From Sinobacterium caligoides (GTDB taxonomy: Bacteria; Pseudomonadota; Gammaproteobacteria; Pseudomonadales; Sinobacteriaceae): a stretch of 64,000 nt of DNA. The notes beneath the pieces were generated by a model, which had not been told where the DNA came from, ran no database searches, and saw nothing but the letters and a program-made list of their open reading frames with translations. Where the stretch lies: NCBI RefSeq assembly GCF_003752585.1, contig NZ_RKHR01000004.1, positions 1,086,054 to 1,150,053 of the forward strand, in the 5' to 3' direction. This document shows, one piece after another, positions 33,827-42,723 of the stretch (position 1 is its first letter; every line of letters starts with the position of its first letter). A program made the position numbers and the translations under genes.

Positions 33827-35029
33827 ATGCTTAATTGCCGACCCTCCCTATGGATGTCAACGTATCAGTTTACCTTCTGGTTTGCCTACGGGGTCTATCT
33901 ACCCTTTCGTGGCTTATGGTTGGAGAAACTAGGCGTCACCGATGCCGATATAGGAATGCTAGTAGGTTTTGGCCTAACCGCACGCTGTATTATCAATATT
34001 ACTTTCACCCCTCTTTTCCACAAAGTAGAGCATCTAATACCCTTTCTACGTTACTCAATGTTTTTTAGTCTGCTCGGTTTTATTGCCTTTATATGGGTCG
34101 GCACAATTGAATCAAACTTTTGGGTTTTAGCCTTTTTACTTATTTTATTTAATTTAGCCATTGGTCCAGCAGTAGCCGTCTCTGATGCAATATCAAACTA
34201 CTACGCTCGAGATAAACAGCTCGATTATGGTTACACCCGTTTGTGGGGAGCCGTTGCACTAACGCTTGCCTCCTCATGCATGGGCTGGGTCATTAAAAAC
34301 TATGGCGTTGATATCGTTCCTATTATGGGCGCCGTTGGCTTAGGCGTAACCTTGCTTAGCACGCTAATGAAACCCACTGTTGCTATGACCTATAAACACA
34401 ACCAAGCCACGACAGGAAAAATCAATATTCTTAAGGTGTTGCGTTGTAAAGATACACTCCTCTTTATAACAATTGCCTCTCTACTTGAGGGCAGTCACGG
34501 TGGCTACTACTTCTTTAGTGCCATCTATTGGCAAGACGCCGGCATCGATTCAGATACCATTGGTTACCTCTGGAGCCTATCAACAATATCGGTCATCGTG
34601 TTTTACTTTATTAGCCGTAAGGCTTTTTCTAACTGGTCTGTAAAAAATCTGTTTAAGCTTGCCGCCGCTACGGTCGTTGTTCGCTGGGGGCTAATGGCAG
34701 TATCAACAGATTTACCGGTATTAATTATTTGTCAAATTCTGCACGGCATTACTTTCTCCGGCACCATTCTCTCTTCAGTACGCTATGTTGAGGAGAATAG
34801 GAAGCACAATTACATGGCCTTGCAATCACTTTACCATGCAATTCCTGCAGGCTTTGCATTAGCTCTGGTATCCGCAGCATGTGGTTGGTTAATGCACCAC
34901 TCTGACATTAATATTTTCTGGTTTATGGCTGCTATGGGTGTACCTTGCTTGTTTCTTAGCGTCAGAACTCCTAACCCTAACAACAACAAACCTGTGCGTT
35001 ACAGCCCCGAGTCACCAACGACGATTTAG
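33827..35029 (+). CDS. MFS transporter (HcaT/MFS_1-like)
   Basis: Inner-membrane transporter of 400 residues with about 12 hydrophobic helices. The N-terminal FTFWFAYGVYLPFRGLWLEKLG and the early DIGMLVGFGLTAR match the phenylpropionate-transporter-like (HcaT, MFS_1_like) subgroup. The substrate is unknown. The Fur-type palindrome just upstream suggests induction in iron starvation, so a siderophore precursor, siderophore or xanthoferrin-like export or import role is a possibility, though no siderophore synthesis genes are nearby. It is less GC-rich than its neighbours. Confidence 0.78.
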   Translation: MLNCRPSLWMSTYQFTFWFAYGVYLPFRGLWLEKLGVTDADIGMLVGFGLTARCIINITFTPLFHKVEHLIPFLRYSMFFSLLGFIAFIWVGTIESNFWVLAFLLILFNLAIGPAVAVSDAISNYYARDKQLDYGYTRLWGAVALTLASSCMGWVIKNYGVDIVPIMGAVGLGVTLLSTLMKPTVAMTYKHNQATTGKINILKVLRCKDTLLFITIASLLEGSHGGYYFFSAIYWQDAGIDSDTIGYLWSLSTISVIVFYFISRKAFSNWSVKNLFKLAAATVVVRWGLMAVSTDLPVLIICQILHGITFSGTILSSVRYVEENRKHNYMALQSLYHAIPAGFALALVSAACGWLMHHSDINIFWFMAAMGVPCLFLSVRTPNPNNNKPVRYSPESPTTI

Positions 35030-35086
35030 TCGCGAAGCTGGGAGAAATAATAGCGTTCCAATAAATAGCCAAGAATAAAGTGCCGG

Positions 35087-35113
35087 CAACATGCTGGCAC
35101 TTTAGAACGCGCT
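35087..35113. terminator. Bidirectional terminator, MFS and FAD-oxidase genes
   Basis: Twelve-bp stem AAAGTGCCGGCA/TGCTGGCACTTT (one G-T pair) with a 3-base loop between convergent genes. Confidence 0.8.
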
Positions 35114-35162
35114 ATATCGCTTTCGGTATCGAGGAATATAATTCCACGATCTTAACTAATGA

Positions 35163-37340
35163 TCACCAGTCAGCGGGGTAGTTATACTCAGGGTATTCTA
35201 TACCGAGGGTCTTCGCTGCACGGTTGGCAAACATACCCTTCGGGTCAAATCGCCCCACTTGCTCACTGAAACGCTGAAAGCGGCTATCATAATCGTAAGA
35301 GCCGACTTCCTGTTGCAGCTCAAACAGCCAAGGATCCATCGAGTGCATGTTCTTACCCCAGTGTCCTCGTGCACCATATTTCACCACCAGATTCTCCATA
35401 ATTTCCTCATAAGGACCCATATAGTTATCAAACTCTTCTGGCGTCAGATTCACCGGCACAAAGATAGGTGTCTCGATATGGGCAGTAATGGTGCCATCTT
35501 TAAAGGGGCCACCTGTTCCTGTATAGGCCATCAGCGTCTTATCCTCACTTTTCGAGAAGCGGATAAACATGCCAATCAACGACACAGGAATCTCTCTGCC
35601 GCTAATGTTGTCACCGTTGGTCGCATCTTTAAGATATTCCATCGCCGCTTGCAAGTTTTCAGCAGGCACAGATACCTCCCAATCCATTTGAAAAACCTCA
35701 CGCGGCACAGTATCGATTAGCTTAGCTGAGATCATTCGGTGTACTGGGCCAATGGCATCACTCGTATAGCGCGTCTTGCCACCGATAGTTTTCACCAGTG
35801 GCGGCGTCAGATGCCAACCGTTCATCCGCATCTTTGACATCATCTGATGAGCACCACTCTCCGGCTGACAGGCGCCAAGCTGGTATATCTGCATGGTCTG
35901 CTGGGCAGACAGCTGCGACAAGTCAATATAGGGGAATAACAGGCGATTTTCCGCTCCATCTTCAGCCTCTTTCGTAGTAAGCTTACCGCAGGTTTTCATG
36001 TATTTATTGAGTGTAGGAAACCAATTATAAGTACCGTAATCACAGTCTTTTATATCGTCAAAGATGCTGCCTGCTTTATTCTCAGAAAACAGCTCTCGCT
36101 GATTATGAAAAGTGACTTTGACCTGAAGATTCTTTGCGTCCTCTACTGCCACACGCACACCGGTAATGACGCCAAAGAATCCTAAGTGTGTCGTCATCGC
36201 CTTCCATAGGTCCGGATCAGTAACGCCTGTGGTACCCGCCGAGAATGTCTCTAACTCGCCCTCAGGATTAACAATATCCATCGCCACAACCCGGTGCGAA
36301 ACAATACCGTTATGACGTGGTGAGCTACCATGAGCCGAGGTACCAATAGCGCCTGCAATAGACGGGTGGCGCCACCCCAAATGAGTGAAGCCGATGCCAC
36401 GACCACGCTCATAGAGCCATTCGCCCACCTCATGAAGATTGGTGCCCGCAGGAATATTCACTACCTCCTGCTCCTCATATGTCTCCAATGCCATCTCAAG
36501 GCCTGCAGCGTGATGATCGAACTTATCCATACTGATAACTACGCCATCGGTACAAACGATATCACTCGCTGAGCCCGTCGTACCCTTATAGCCGGCACCA
36601 CCGTTAACCTTTACATGCTGCCCGTTGGCCGCAGCATTTTTTATAATATCCTGAACATCCGCGACACTCTCTGGGTGGTAGACATTCTTAACTTCGTCGC
36701 AGAGAGTCTGATAATTAAATGACGACAATCCATAGCTCGAGCAATCAGAAGGACAGCTTTGTTCTGTCTCAATACCATTACACTCAAGGTCGCCACAGGT
36801 CGCCATAACCTCTAAGCCAGAGCACGACTGTTCATTGTTATCTTTAATCAACTTTTTAATTGAGTTAAGCGTGAGGAAAGTGCCGATTAAATCATCCGTT
36901 ACCTTTTCCATATTTTTTTCTTTGCCGCAGAATTCTTTGCCATTATTCTCGGTGCAGACTAAGACCCAAATGGCGCCGGCCTCCATTTTCAAAGCAGATT
37001 TAAAGTCATAGGAAATCACCTCGCCATCTCCGCGCACAGGGATATGAGCAAGTTTAGGTGCAAGTGCTATTCCTAACTTATTTCTTTCCGAGTCGCCCCA
37101 GTAAACATTGTAATGCGTCACATTACTCTCATCTTCCGCCGGCCAGATTTCAATGCCCTCAAGAATACGTATCGGCATCAACTTCGCGGGATTGGTGTCT
37201 GCAGTAAACGTGATATGAACGCGCTCTGCAGAAACCGTTGGTTTAGGTGGCCCACCACCGCCGGCAAAAGTAGCGGCACACAGTGTCGCTGTAATAAAAG
37301 CGATCGCCGCTTTTAAAACTCCTTTATTTATCCCCATCAT
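35163..37340 (-). CDS. Exported FAD-linked oxidase with Cys-rich insert
   Basis: Large secreted protein of 725 residues. Signal peptide to about 26; a beta-rich, FN3-like region about 35-140; a Cys-rich module at about 173-200 (CGDLECNGIETEQSCPSDC) of the kind seen in secreted myxobacterial and other environmental proteins; a PCMH/VAO FAD domain about 215-400 (GWRHPSIAGAIGTSAHGSSP); and a C-terminal sugar-lactone-oxidase-like part ending in GHWGKNMH and a FDPKGMFANRAAKTL motif. The first FAD loop reads NGGAGYKGTTG with no His for the usual covalent flavin link. The substrate is unknown; an alcohol, lactone or sterol is possible. Monocistronic. Confidence 0.75.
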   Translation of the reverse strand: MMGINKGVLKAAIAFITATLCAATFAGGGGPPKPTVSAERVHITFTADTNPAKLMPIRILEGIEIWPAEDESNVTHYNVYWGDSERNKLGIALAPKLAHIPVRGDGEVISYDFKSALKMEAGAIWVLVCTENNGKEFCGKEKNMEKVTDDLIGTFLTLNSIKKLIKDNNEQSCSGLEVMATCGDLECNGIETEQSCPSDCSSYGLSSFNYQTLCDEVKNVYHPESVADVQDIIKNAAANGQHVKVNGGAGYKGTTGSASDIVCTDGVVISMDKFDHHAAGLEMALETYEEQEVVNIPAGTNLHEVGEWLYERGRGIGFTHLGWRHPSIAGAIGTSAHGSSPRHNGIVSHRVVAMDIVNPEGELETFSAGTTGVTDPDLWKAMTTHLGFFGVITGVRVAVEDAKNLQVKVTFHNQRELFSENKAGSIFDDIKDCDYGTYNWFPTLNKYMKTCGKLTTKEAEDGAENRLLFPYIDLSQLSAQQTMQIYQLGACQPESGAHQMMSKMRMNGWHLTPPLVKTIGGKTRYTSDAIGPVHRMISAKLIDTVPREVFQMDWEVSVPAENLQAAMEYLKDATNGDNISGREIPVSLIGMFIRFSKSEDKTLMAYTGTGGPFKDGTITAHIETPIFVPVNLTPEEFDNYMGPYEEIMENLVVKYGARGHWGKNMHSMDPWLFELQQEVGSYDYDSRFQRFSEQVGRFDPKGMFANRAAKTLGIEYPEYNYPADW

Positions 37341-37814
37341 AATTCCCTCTAATATTTTTATTATGTTTTTTATAAAACTGATTATTATTTACAAATACTG
37401 AAAGAGCATAAAACTGACAAAAGACTACCCCAGCGAAAAACTGAAATATTGAAAATACTCGACCAAAAAATTGTCGCTTTTATATCTACAAGCAATATTT
37501 TTTCATTAGAAAAACAAAAAAACAAAAAACAAAAAAATATCAGCACTCAACATATCGTCACGCATTATGCCAGGCAGCTTATAAAACAACGCTCTTAAGG
37601 TAAGCGAACGCAAACACCGCCAACATTATTGGCGATGATCTCAATCTAGCAACTGACTGGAGGAAAAAATGTTAAGTGACGCGAAAGATTAAAAGAATAT
37701 CGGCAACTTTCTAGTACTGACGTGCAACACCACCCGATCAGGTGTCACTAGTACGAAAAGAAAAACACTCAACAATAACCCGCCAAAATAGGCATGACGA
37801 TTGCCGGTCAACAG
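37341..37814. other. AT-rich intergenic region
   Basis: No convincing gene in 474 bp. Holds the promoter area of the FAD oxidase, A-rich tracts (37500-37550), a strong Shine-Dalgarno followed by only seven codons (37669-37692), and a stem-loop-like set of complements (ACACC/GGTGT near 37730-37750) in the region after the cobalamin genes. Confidence 0.35.
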
Positions 37815-38831
37815 TTAACTCGCTAAGGCTTGGCTCAAACGCAGAAAGTTAGCGCCGTCTTCTCGACGAATAAGGCCAAACCGAACGAAGGCCCAGCGCT
37901 TATTATAAACCCCCCAGCGAATAGCAATGCCCCGACGAGCCAGCTTCTCATACAGCGATAGGGCGGCATCATGCTCGAGCCGACACGACAAGAACAACCC
38001 GCCATCATCAATCCGCGAAACTAGGTGTTGCCGCAACAAGGCTGCCAACATTTCCTTGGACTCATTAATAGCTTGGCTATTTGCATGCTGCCAGGGCGTA
38101 TCGGATAGTGCTTCGATCATCAGATACTCCGCCGGGCCACTCACCTGCCACGGCGATAGCTCCTGCTCAACACGACGAAGTAGCGCAGTTTCCGCCAAGA
38201 CAAAGCCAACACGAATCCCCGCCAAACCAAAGAATTTACCGACGGAACGCAACACCATCAAACCCGCCCTATCGGCGAACGGTGCAACACTCTGCACCGG
38301 TGTTAAATCTATAAAAGCTTCGTCGACAATAAGTAGGCCTCCCCGCTCAGCCATTACCCCCGCCCACTGTAAAATTTTCTCAACTGAAATCAGTGCCGTC
38401 GTAGGGTTGTTCGGATTGATAATGACAGCTACCTCGACCCCTTCGTCGACAATCAATGCTTCGAGGGTCTCGGGACTATAACCGTCATACCAGCATGGTG
38501 TATGCCCCGCCAATTGCCAACGATAGGCATGTTCTTGGTAGCCACTGTCAGGTAAGGCAACCCTTATTGGAGCAATGAGCCGTGGCATTATCTGAATAAC
38601 CTGCTGCGAGCCACTGCATGCCAGTAAACTCTGGCAACCATAATAACGTCGAGCAGCCTGTAGAAGTGCCTCCTGGCTATCGGGTAGATGCTGAAAGAAT
38701 ACCGCGGGGATATCGCCAATAGGGTAATGGTAAGGGTTAACACCGGTAGACAGGTCTAACCATTGTCCGTGATCGATCTGATAGCGCTCGGCCATCTGGC
38801 GAAGATTACCGCCATGCTTTAACTTCTTCAT
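37815..38831 (-). CDS. cobD: Threonine-phosphate decarboxylase (cobalamin side arm)
   Basis: PLP enzyme of 338 residues that makes (R)-1-aminopropan-2-yl phosphate for the nucleotide loop of cobalamin. Typical motifs: LDLSTGVNPYHYP near the start, VIINPNNPTTALIS, LIVDEAFIDL, and the PLP Lys in RSVGKFFGLAGIRVGF. Named cobD in Salmonella and cobC in Pseudomonas. It follows the cbiB gene by 47 bp on the same strand, forming an operon. No cobalamin riboswitch was seen. Confidence 0.9.
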   Translation of the reverse strand: MKKLKHGGNLRQMAERYQIDHGQWLDLSTGVNPYHYPIGDIPAVFFQHLPDSQEALLQAARRYYGCQSLLACSGSQQVIQIMPRLIAPIRVALPDSGYQEHAYRWQLAGHTPCWYDGYSPETLEALIVDEGVEVAVIINPNNPTTALISVEKILQWAGVMAERGGLLIVDEAFIDLTPVQSVAPFADRAGLMVLRSVGKFFGLAGIRVGFVLAETALLRRVEQELSPWQVSGPAEYLMIEALSDTPWQHANSQAINESKEMLAALLRQHLVSRIDDGGLFLSCRLEHDAALSLYEKLARRGIAIRWGVYNKRWAFVRFGLIRREDGANFLRLSQALAS

Positions 38832-38878
38832 TATCTATCTAAAACCTACTCGCAACAGCAAACACCCAGCCAAAAACC

Positions 38879-39853
38879 TTAGAGCAGAGCGAAAGGAGCT
38901 AATAATAACAGCCAAACAGCAATCGAGCGCAACAGTAAATCGACACTGGCATCAATATCTTGTGCTATCGCCGGTCGCCCCTCGCCCAGCGAAGTGCGCG
39001 TCAGGGTGCTACCAAAGTAGGTCGCCTCGCCTCCTACCACAACCCCTATAGCACCAGCACCCGATGCCATCACGGGCCCACCGTTAGGGCTTTTATAATG
39101 CTTCGCCTGACGCCACCAACAACGCAGCGCCACCCTCGTCTGCCCGCAAAGGGCATAAGCCAGGGCGCAAAGCCTTGCCGGCAGCAAGTTTGCCACGTCA
39201 TCTAAGCGTGCTGCGCACCAACCAAAATGACAGTAGCGGTCGTTCTTATAGCCCCACATCGCATCGAGCGTATTAATGACTCGGTAACCCAGCACCCCTG
39301 GGATACCCAGCAACAAAAACCAACACAGCGGTGCAATCACTGCATCACTACCATTCTCCAGTACCGATTCAACCGTCCCCGCCGCCACCTCTCGTTCATC
39401 GCACTCCGAGGTATCACGGCTGACAATCATCGATAACGCCACTCTCGATGCCTCAAGGTCGCCGACAAGCAACGGCTTAGAGATGGCCTGTGCGTGCTCA
39501 ACCAGTGAACGACAGCCAACGGCAAAATACACGGCCACAGCGGCGACTAACAGCGAGCACAGTCCATTGCTCGGCAGCAGGTATTGTAGTGCTACAGCCA
39601 ATGTAATGACGGGCAATAACACGAGCAACACCGCCAGTACCCCACAAGCACGCTGCCAATACTTCGAGGGAGCGACGTAACTGTCTTCGCCACCACGCTG
39701 CACCGGTTGCGACCGGCACAGTAAGTGCTCAATCGCACGCACCACGATGCCCAACCCGACGAGAGGATGGTAGCGACGCACCTCACCGAACAGGTAATCC
39801 AGTAACAGACCCATTACTACTGCCCATAGTGCCATCGAAAATTCAAACATCAC
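38879..39853 (-). CDS. cbiB: Adenosylcobinamide-phosphate synthase
   Basis: Membrane enzyme of 324 residues joining the aminopropanol arm to adenosylcobyric acid. Signatures: GLLLDYLFGEVRRYHPLVGLG, MIVSRDTSECDEREVAAGTVESVLENGSD split over positions about 142-170, NTLDAMWGYKNDRY, and FGWCAARLDDVANLLPARL. Four or five membrane helices are evident. Called cbiB or cobD depending on the naming system. First gene of the two-gene cobalamin operon; the remaining genes of the pathway are not in this window. Confidence 0.92.
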   Translation of the reverse strand: MMFEFSMALWAVVMGLLLDYLFGEVRRYHPLVGLGIVVRAIEHLLCRSQPVQRGGEDSYVAPSKYWQRACGVLAVLLVLLPVITLAVALQYLLPSNGLCSLLVAAVAVYFAVGCRSLVEHAQAISKPLLVGDLEASRVALSMIVSRDTSECDEREVAAGTVESVLENGSDAVIAPLCWFLLLGIPGVLGYRVINTLDAMWGYKNDRYCHFGWCAARLDDVANLLPARLCALAYALCGQTRVALRCWWRQAKHYKSPNGGPVMASGAGAIGVVVGGEATYFGSTLTRTSLGEGRPAIAQDIDASVDLLLRSIAVWLLLLAPFALL

Positions 39854-40081
39854 CTGCCCTCAGCGTTCTTATCCGCAAAGATGCTAGCAGATACACGTAA
39901 CGGATTCGCCCTATATCAACCAGATGACTGACTCTCGCGTGTCGAAAGGTGCTTCGACAGGCCATGACCATACTTTTTGTCCGTGTTTTTATTGACGCAA
40001 TAAATAAGCTGTGGCAAATTAACTAACAACTAATAGTCTTTAGTTTGAATAATAAACCACGCCATCAAGGAGTCAGATCAG

Positions 40082-41341
40082 ATGAATACATGCCCTTTCT
40101 CGAACGCCCTAGACCCCGAAACTTTTGCCGAAGGTATGCCTTACCAAGAGCTAAAAGAGATCCGTGCCGCAGGGCCAATCCTCCGCATGGAAGATCCGAT
40201 CACCGATATACCCTACTGGCTTGTCACTCAGCGAAAAGAGCTCGACTTTGTCTCGAAAAATCCGAAGCTGTTCTCCTCCGCTGAGAACCTTGCCTTCCCC
40301 ATGGAGATGGATGACGACATTAAGTTCATGCTGCAGCAGCAGATCATCAACATGGACCCACCCAACCATCAGAAGTATCGCAAGATTATTCGTCGCGCCT
40401 TCACCCCCGCCGCCGTTGACTCCTATGAGCCTGCCTTCCGCGCCCACGCCGAGCGCATCCTCGATGCCGTTACCAACAACGGCGAATGTGAGTTCGTCGA
40501 AGATGTCGCCGCAGAGCTTCCCCTGATCGCCATACTCGACCTATTAGGCGTACCTGCAGACGACAGGGAGGACTTCTTTCACTGGACCAATACGATGATT
40601 TTCGCCGACGATCCTGATATGTCCACCTCGCGCGAAGAGGGTCAAATCGCCGCCTTCGAGGTCATTACCTACGCCAATAACCTCGCCGAACAGCACAAGA
40701 TCAACCCGAAGAATGATCTTGTCGGCGCACTACTAGACGGTGCCGTGGCAGGCGAAGCACTCAGCCAAGAAGAGTTTTGCTGGTTCTTCGTGCTATTGCT
40801 CGTCGGTGGCAATGAATCGACTCGTACCGTCACCGCCCAGGGGATGCGCCTACTGATGGAAAACCCTCTACAATTACAGTACCTCGTCGACAACCCCGAC
40901 AAAATTGCCGGGGCAACCGAGGAGATACTGCGCTATAGCACCGCCTTCATCACCATGCGTCGCACCGCCATGGAAGACATCGAGCTCGGCGGCCAGCTTA
41001 TCAAGCAAGGCGACAAGGTGATCTTGCACTATCACAGCGTCAACCATGACGAGAATATATTTGGTAGCGATGCCTGCGAGTTCGACGTCACCCGGCCGGA
41101 ACGTATGCCCGATCTCTACAACCAGCACCGATCTTTCGGCATCGGTCAACATTTCTGCATCGGTTCACACCTTGCCCGCCTAGAGCTGAGGGTGATGTTC
41201 GAAGCCATCATCCCGCGCTTGCGCAACCCAAGGCTCAAGTCAAAGCCGAAGTTTGTTCGCTCCTACTTCGTCAACGCGATGAAGGAGATGCAGATCAGTT
41301 TCGATACAAACGGATCTGCAAAGCTACGGGCAGACACCTAA
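40082..41341 (+). CDS. Cytochrome P450, CYP125/142/124-like
   Basis: Soluble P450 of 419 residues. I-helix GGNESTR (242-248), ExxR at 281-284 (EILR), heme-binding loop SFGIGQHFCIGSHLAR with ligand C359. The segments NMDPPNHQKYRKIIRRAFTP and ELPLIAILDLLGVPADDRE-like context are close to actinobacterial sterol 26/27-hydroxylases (CYP125, CYP142, CYP124), which oxidise the side-chain terminus to the acid. Given the 3beta-HSD and igr-like operon in the window, a steroid side-chain role is the best guess. The Shine-Dalgarno sequence AAGGAG is about 10 bases upstream. Monocistronic; no ferredoxin adjacent. Confidence 0.85.
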   Translation: MNTCPFSNALDPETFAEGMPYQELKEIRAAGPILRMEDPITDIPYWLVTQRKELDFVSKNPKLFSSAENLAFPMEMDDDIKFMLQQQIINMDPPNHQKYRKIIRRAFTPAAVDSYEPAFRAHAERILDAVTNNGECEFVEDVAAELPLIAILDLLGVPADDREDFFHWTNTMIFADDPDMSTSREEGQIAAFEVITYANNLAEQHKINPKNDLVGALLDGAVAGEALSQEEFCWFFVLLLVGGNESTRTVTAQGMRLLMENPLQLQYLVDNPDKIAGATEEILRYSTAFITMRRTAMEDIELGGQLIKQGDKVILHYHSVNHDENIFGSDACEFDVTRPERMPDLYNQHRSFGIGQHFCIGSHLARLELRVMFEAIIPRLRNPRLKSKPKFVRSYFVNAMKEMQISFDTNGSAKLRADT

Positions 41342-41372
41342 TCATCGCTGTAAGCAGCCGGCTTTGCTCGCC

Positions 41373-41987
41373 CTAATCATCTAGCAACGCTGTAATCTGC
41401 TGTAGCGTTAGCTGAGGGTCCTGATAGTTAACCTCGATGTGGTGCAATTGATCGCCAACGAGCAAGACAAGAGAGGGGAAGCCCGGCACCTTCCAGCGTC
41501 GCGCCATCGCAATATCATCGAGCAGCCTTATTTCGGTGTCTGCTTCGTCGAGATCTGCGAGAAAAACTGCGACATCGAGCTCCTGCTCTTTCGCCATAGC
41601 GACCAACACATCACGATCAGAGGGGTTCCTTGCCTGCAGATAGTAACCACGCTGAATAGCCTCGATCATCGCCTCTGCATAGCCCTGCTTATCGGCGGCA
41701 ATAACCGCCCTACAAGCTTCGTAAGTCGAGCGACGAGGCGTATTTTTACTCCAAAAGTCGAAATTGAACTCGGTCCCCAGTTGCTGTTGAATTTTACGCC
41801 AATAGCCCTGAATATCTTCTTGCAGGTCAACCGGCATAGGCTCATCACTATCCGGCGCCAAGCCGCCCACAACATATTCAACAAGCAGTTCACTCGGTAA
41901 CAGCTGTTTCAGTTGCTGCCAGGCCGGCCGATAGGCCCAGCACCATGAGCACATCGGGTCGTGTACATAAAATAGCGTCGCCGCCAT
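41373..41987 (-). CDS. DsbA-family thioredoxin-fold protein (FrnE-like)
   Basis: Protein of 204 residues with CSWC early in the sequence (DPMCSWCWAYRPAW) and the helical insert of FrnE/DsbA-like oxidoreductases, then the cis-Pro region VPGFPSLVLL. It lacks a signal peptide from the start at 41987 (GAGGAA 7 bases before), so it probably acts in the cytosol on thiols or as an isomerase-like enzyme. A longer start at 42083 is not supported. It faces the P450 gene. Confidence 0.8.
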   Translation of the reverse strand: MAATLFYVHDPMCSWCWAYRPAWQQLKQLLPSELLVEYVVGGLAPDSDEPMPVDLQEDIQGYWRKIQQQLGTEFNFDFWSKNTPRRSTYEACRAVIAADKQGYAEAMIEAIQRGYYLQARNPSDRDVLVAMAKEQELDVAVFLADLDEADTEIRLLDDIAMARRWKVPGFPSLVLLVGDQLHHIEVNYQDPQLTLQQITALLDD

Positions 41988-42169
41988 AGGAGGTTCCTCA
42001 ATCAACAACATAGAATATGTGGGCAAGTATCGCGTAAAAAAACGAAATAAAACATCAGAAATAATCGTCTTTTCTACGGACATGTCCTTACGGCGCTATT
42101 TTTCTCCACTCCTATATTTATCTCAGGAACAGAAAAGATACTTTTTACCGCAAACTAGGGAGTCAATTC

Positions 42170-42616
42170 ATGAGAGCCGCCAACGAACGACTAAAGACAA
42201 AGCTGATCGACAAGCTATTAACTTCCACCAACTCTCGTCTGCATAAAAGTATCGCGACACTTCGTCAATCACTCTGCGATCTGCATCTATCCTATGATGA
42301 CTTACTGCTGATGAGGAGCAACCGACAGCTCGCTGAATCGATGCTGATCATCGTCAGATTGCGCGAGCTACTCGGCGATGAGTTTGATCAACGAGAACCA
42401 CTGCGTCAGCTCAATGAGGCACTACTCGCCGTTGACGAACTGTTACTCAAATACGCCATCATCGGCGACGCAGATGCTCTGGCGACAGCGTCATTGAAAC
42501 TTAGTCGCCACCTAGAACTGGGCGATACCCCGCTCGTGGCTGGCTCAGCAGCAGTTTGCACTCAGCTGGAGTGTGAGCTTTGTGAGTCGCAGCAATACTG
42601 TTCGGTTAACGCTTAA
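42170..42616 (+). CDS. Hypothetical protein with C-terminal Cys cluster
   Basis: Soluble, helical protein of 148 residues, Leu-rich (SLCDLHLSYDDLLLMRSNRQ) with a Cys-rich end CTQLECELCESQQYC (C-x4-C-x2-C-x5-C), a possible metal site. GGGAG precedes the ATG. I do not recognise the family. A strong terminator follows, so it is a single-gene unit. Confidence 0.65.
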   Translation: MRAANERLKTKLIDKLLTSTNSRLHKSIATLRQSLCDLHLSYDDLLLMRSNRQLAESMLIIVRLRELLGDEFDQREPLRQLNEALLAVDELLLKYAIIGDADALATASLKLSRHLELGDTPLVAGSAAVCTQLECELCESQQYCSVNA

Positions 42617-42681
42617 AAGAACCTGATTTAGCTGCCGAAAATGAGCGATACCCTCACGTAGCAAGCCCCATCGGTGAGAAC

Positions 42682-42703
42682 AAAAAGGGCATCAGCCCTT
42701 TTT
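42682..42703. terminator. Bidirectional intrinsic terminator
   Basis: Perfect 9-bp stem AAAAAGGGC/GCCCTTTTT with loop ATCA between the hypothetical and 3beta-HSD genes (convergent). Confidence 0.92.
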
Positions 42704-42723
42704 GTTAGCGCCGTCGTCGGTCA

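Noticed and set aside
37669-37692. Seven-codon mini-frame with an excellent Shine-Dalgarno (MLSDAKD)
   Set aside because: Too short to support as a gene; a leader-peptide function is not indicated since no same-strand gene follows closely.
39854-40081. Cobalamin riboswitch before cbiB
   Set aside because: No B12-box-like conserved sequence seen upstream of cbiB.
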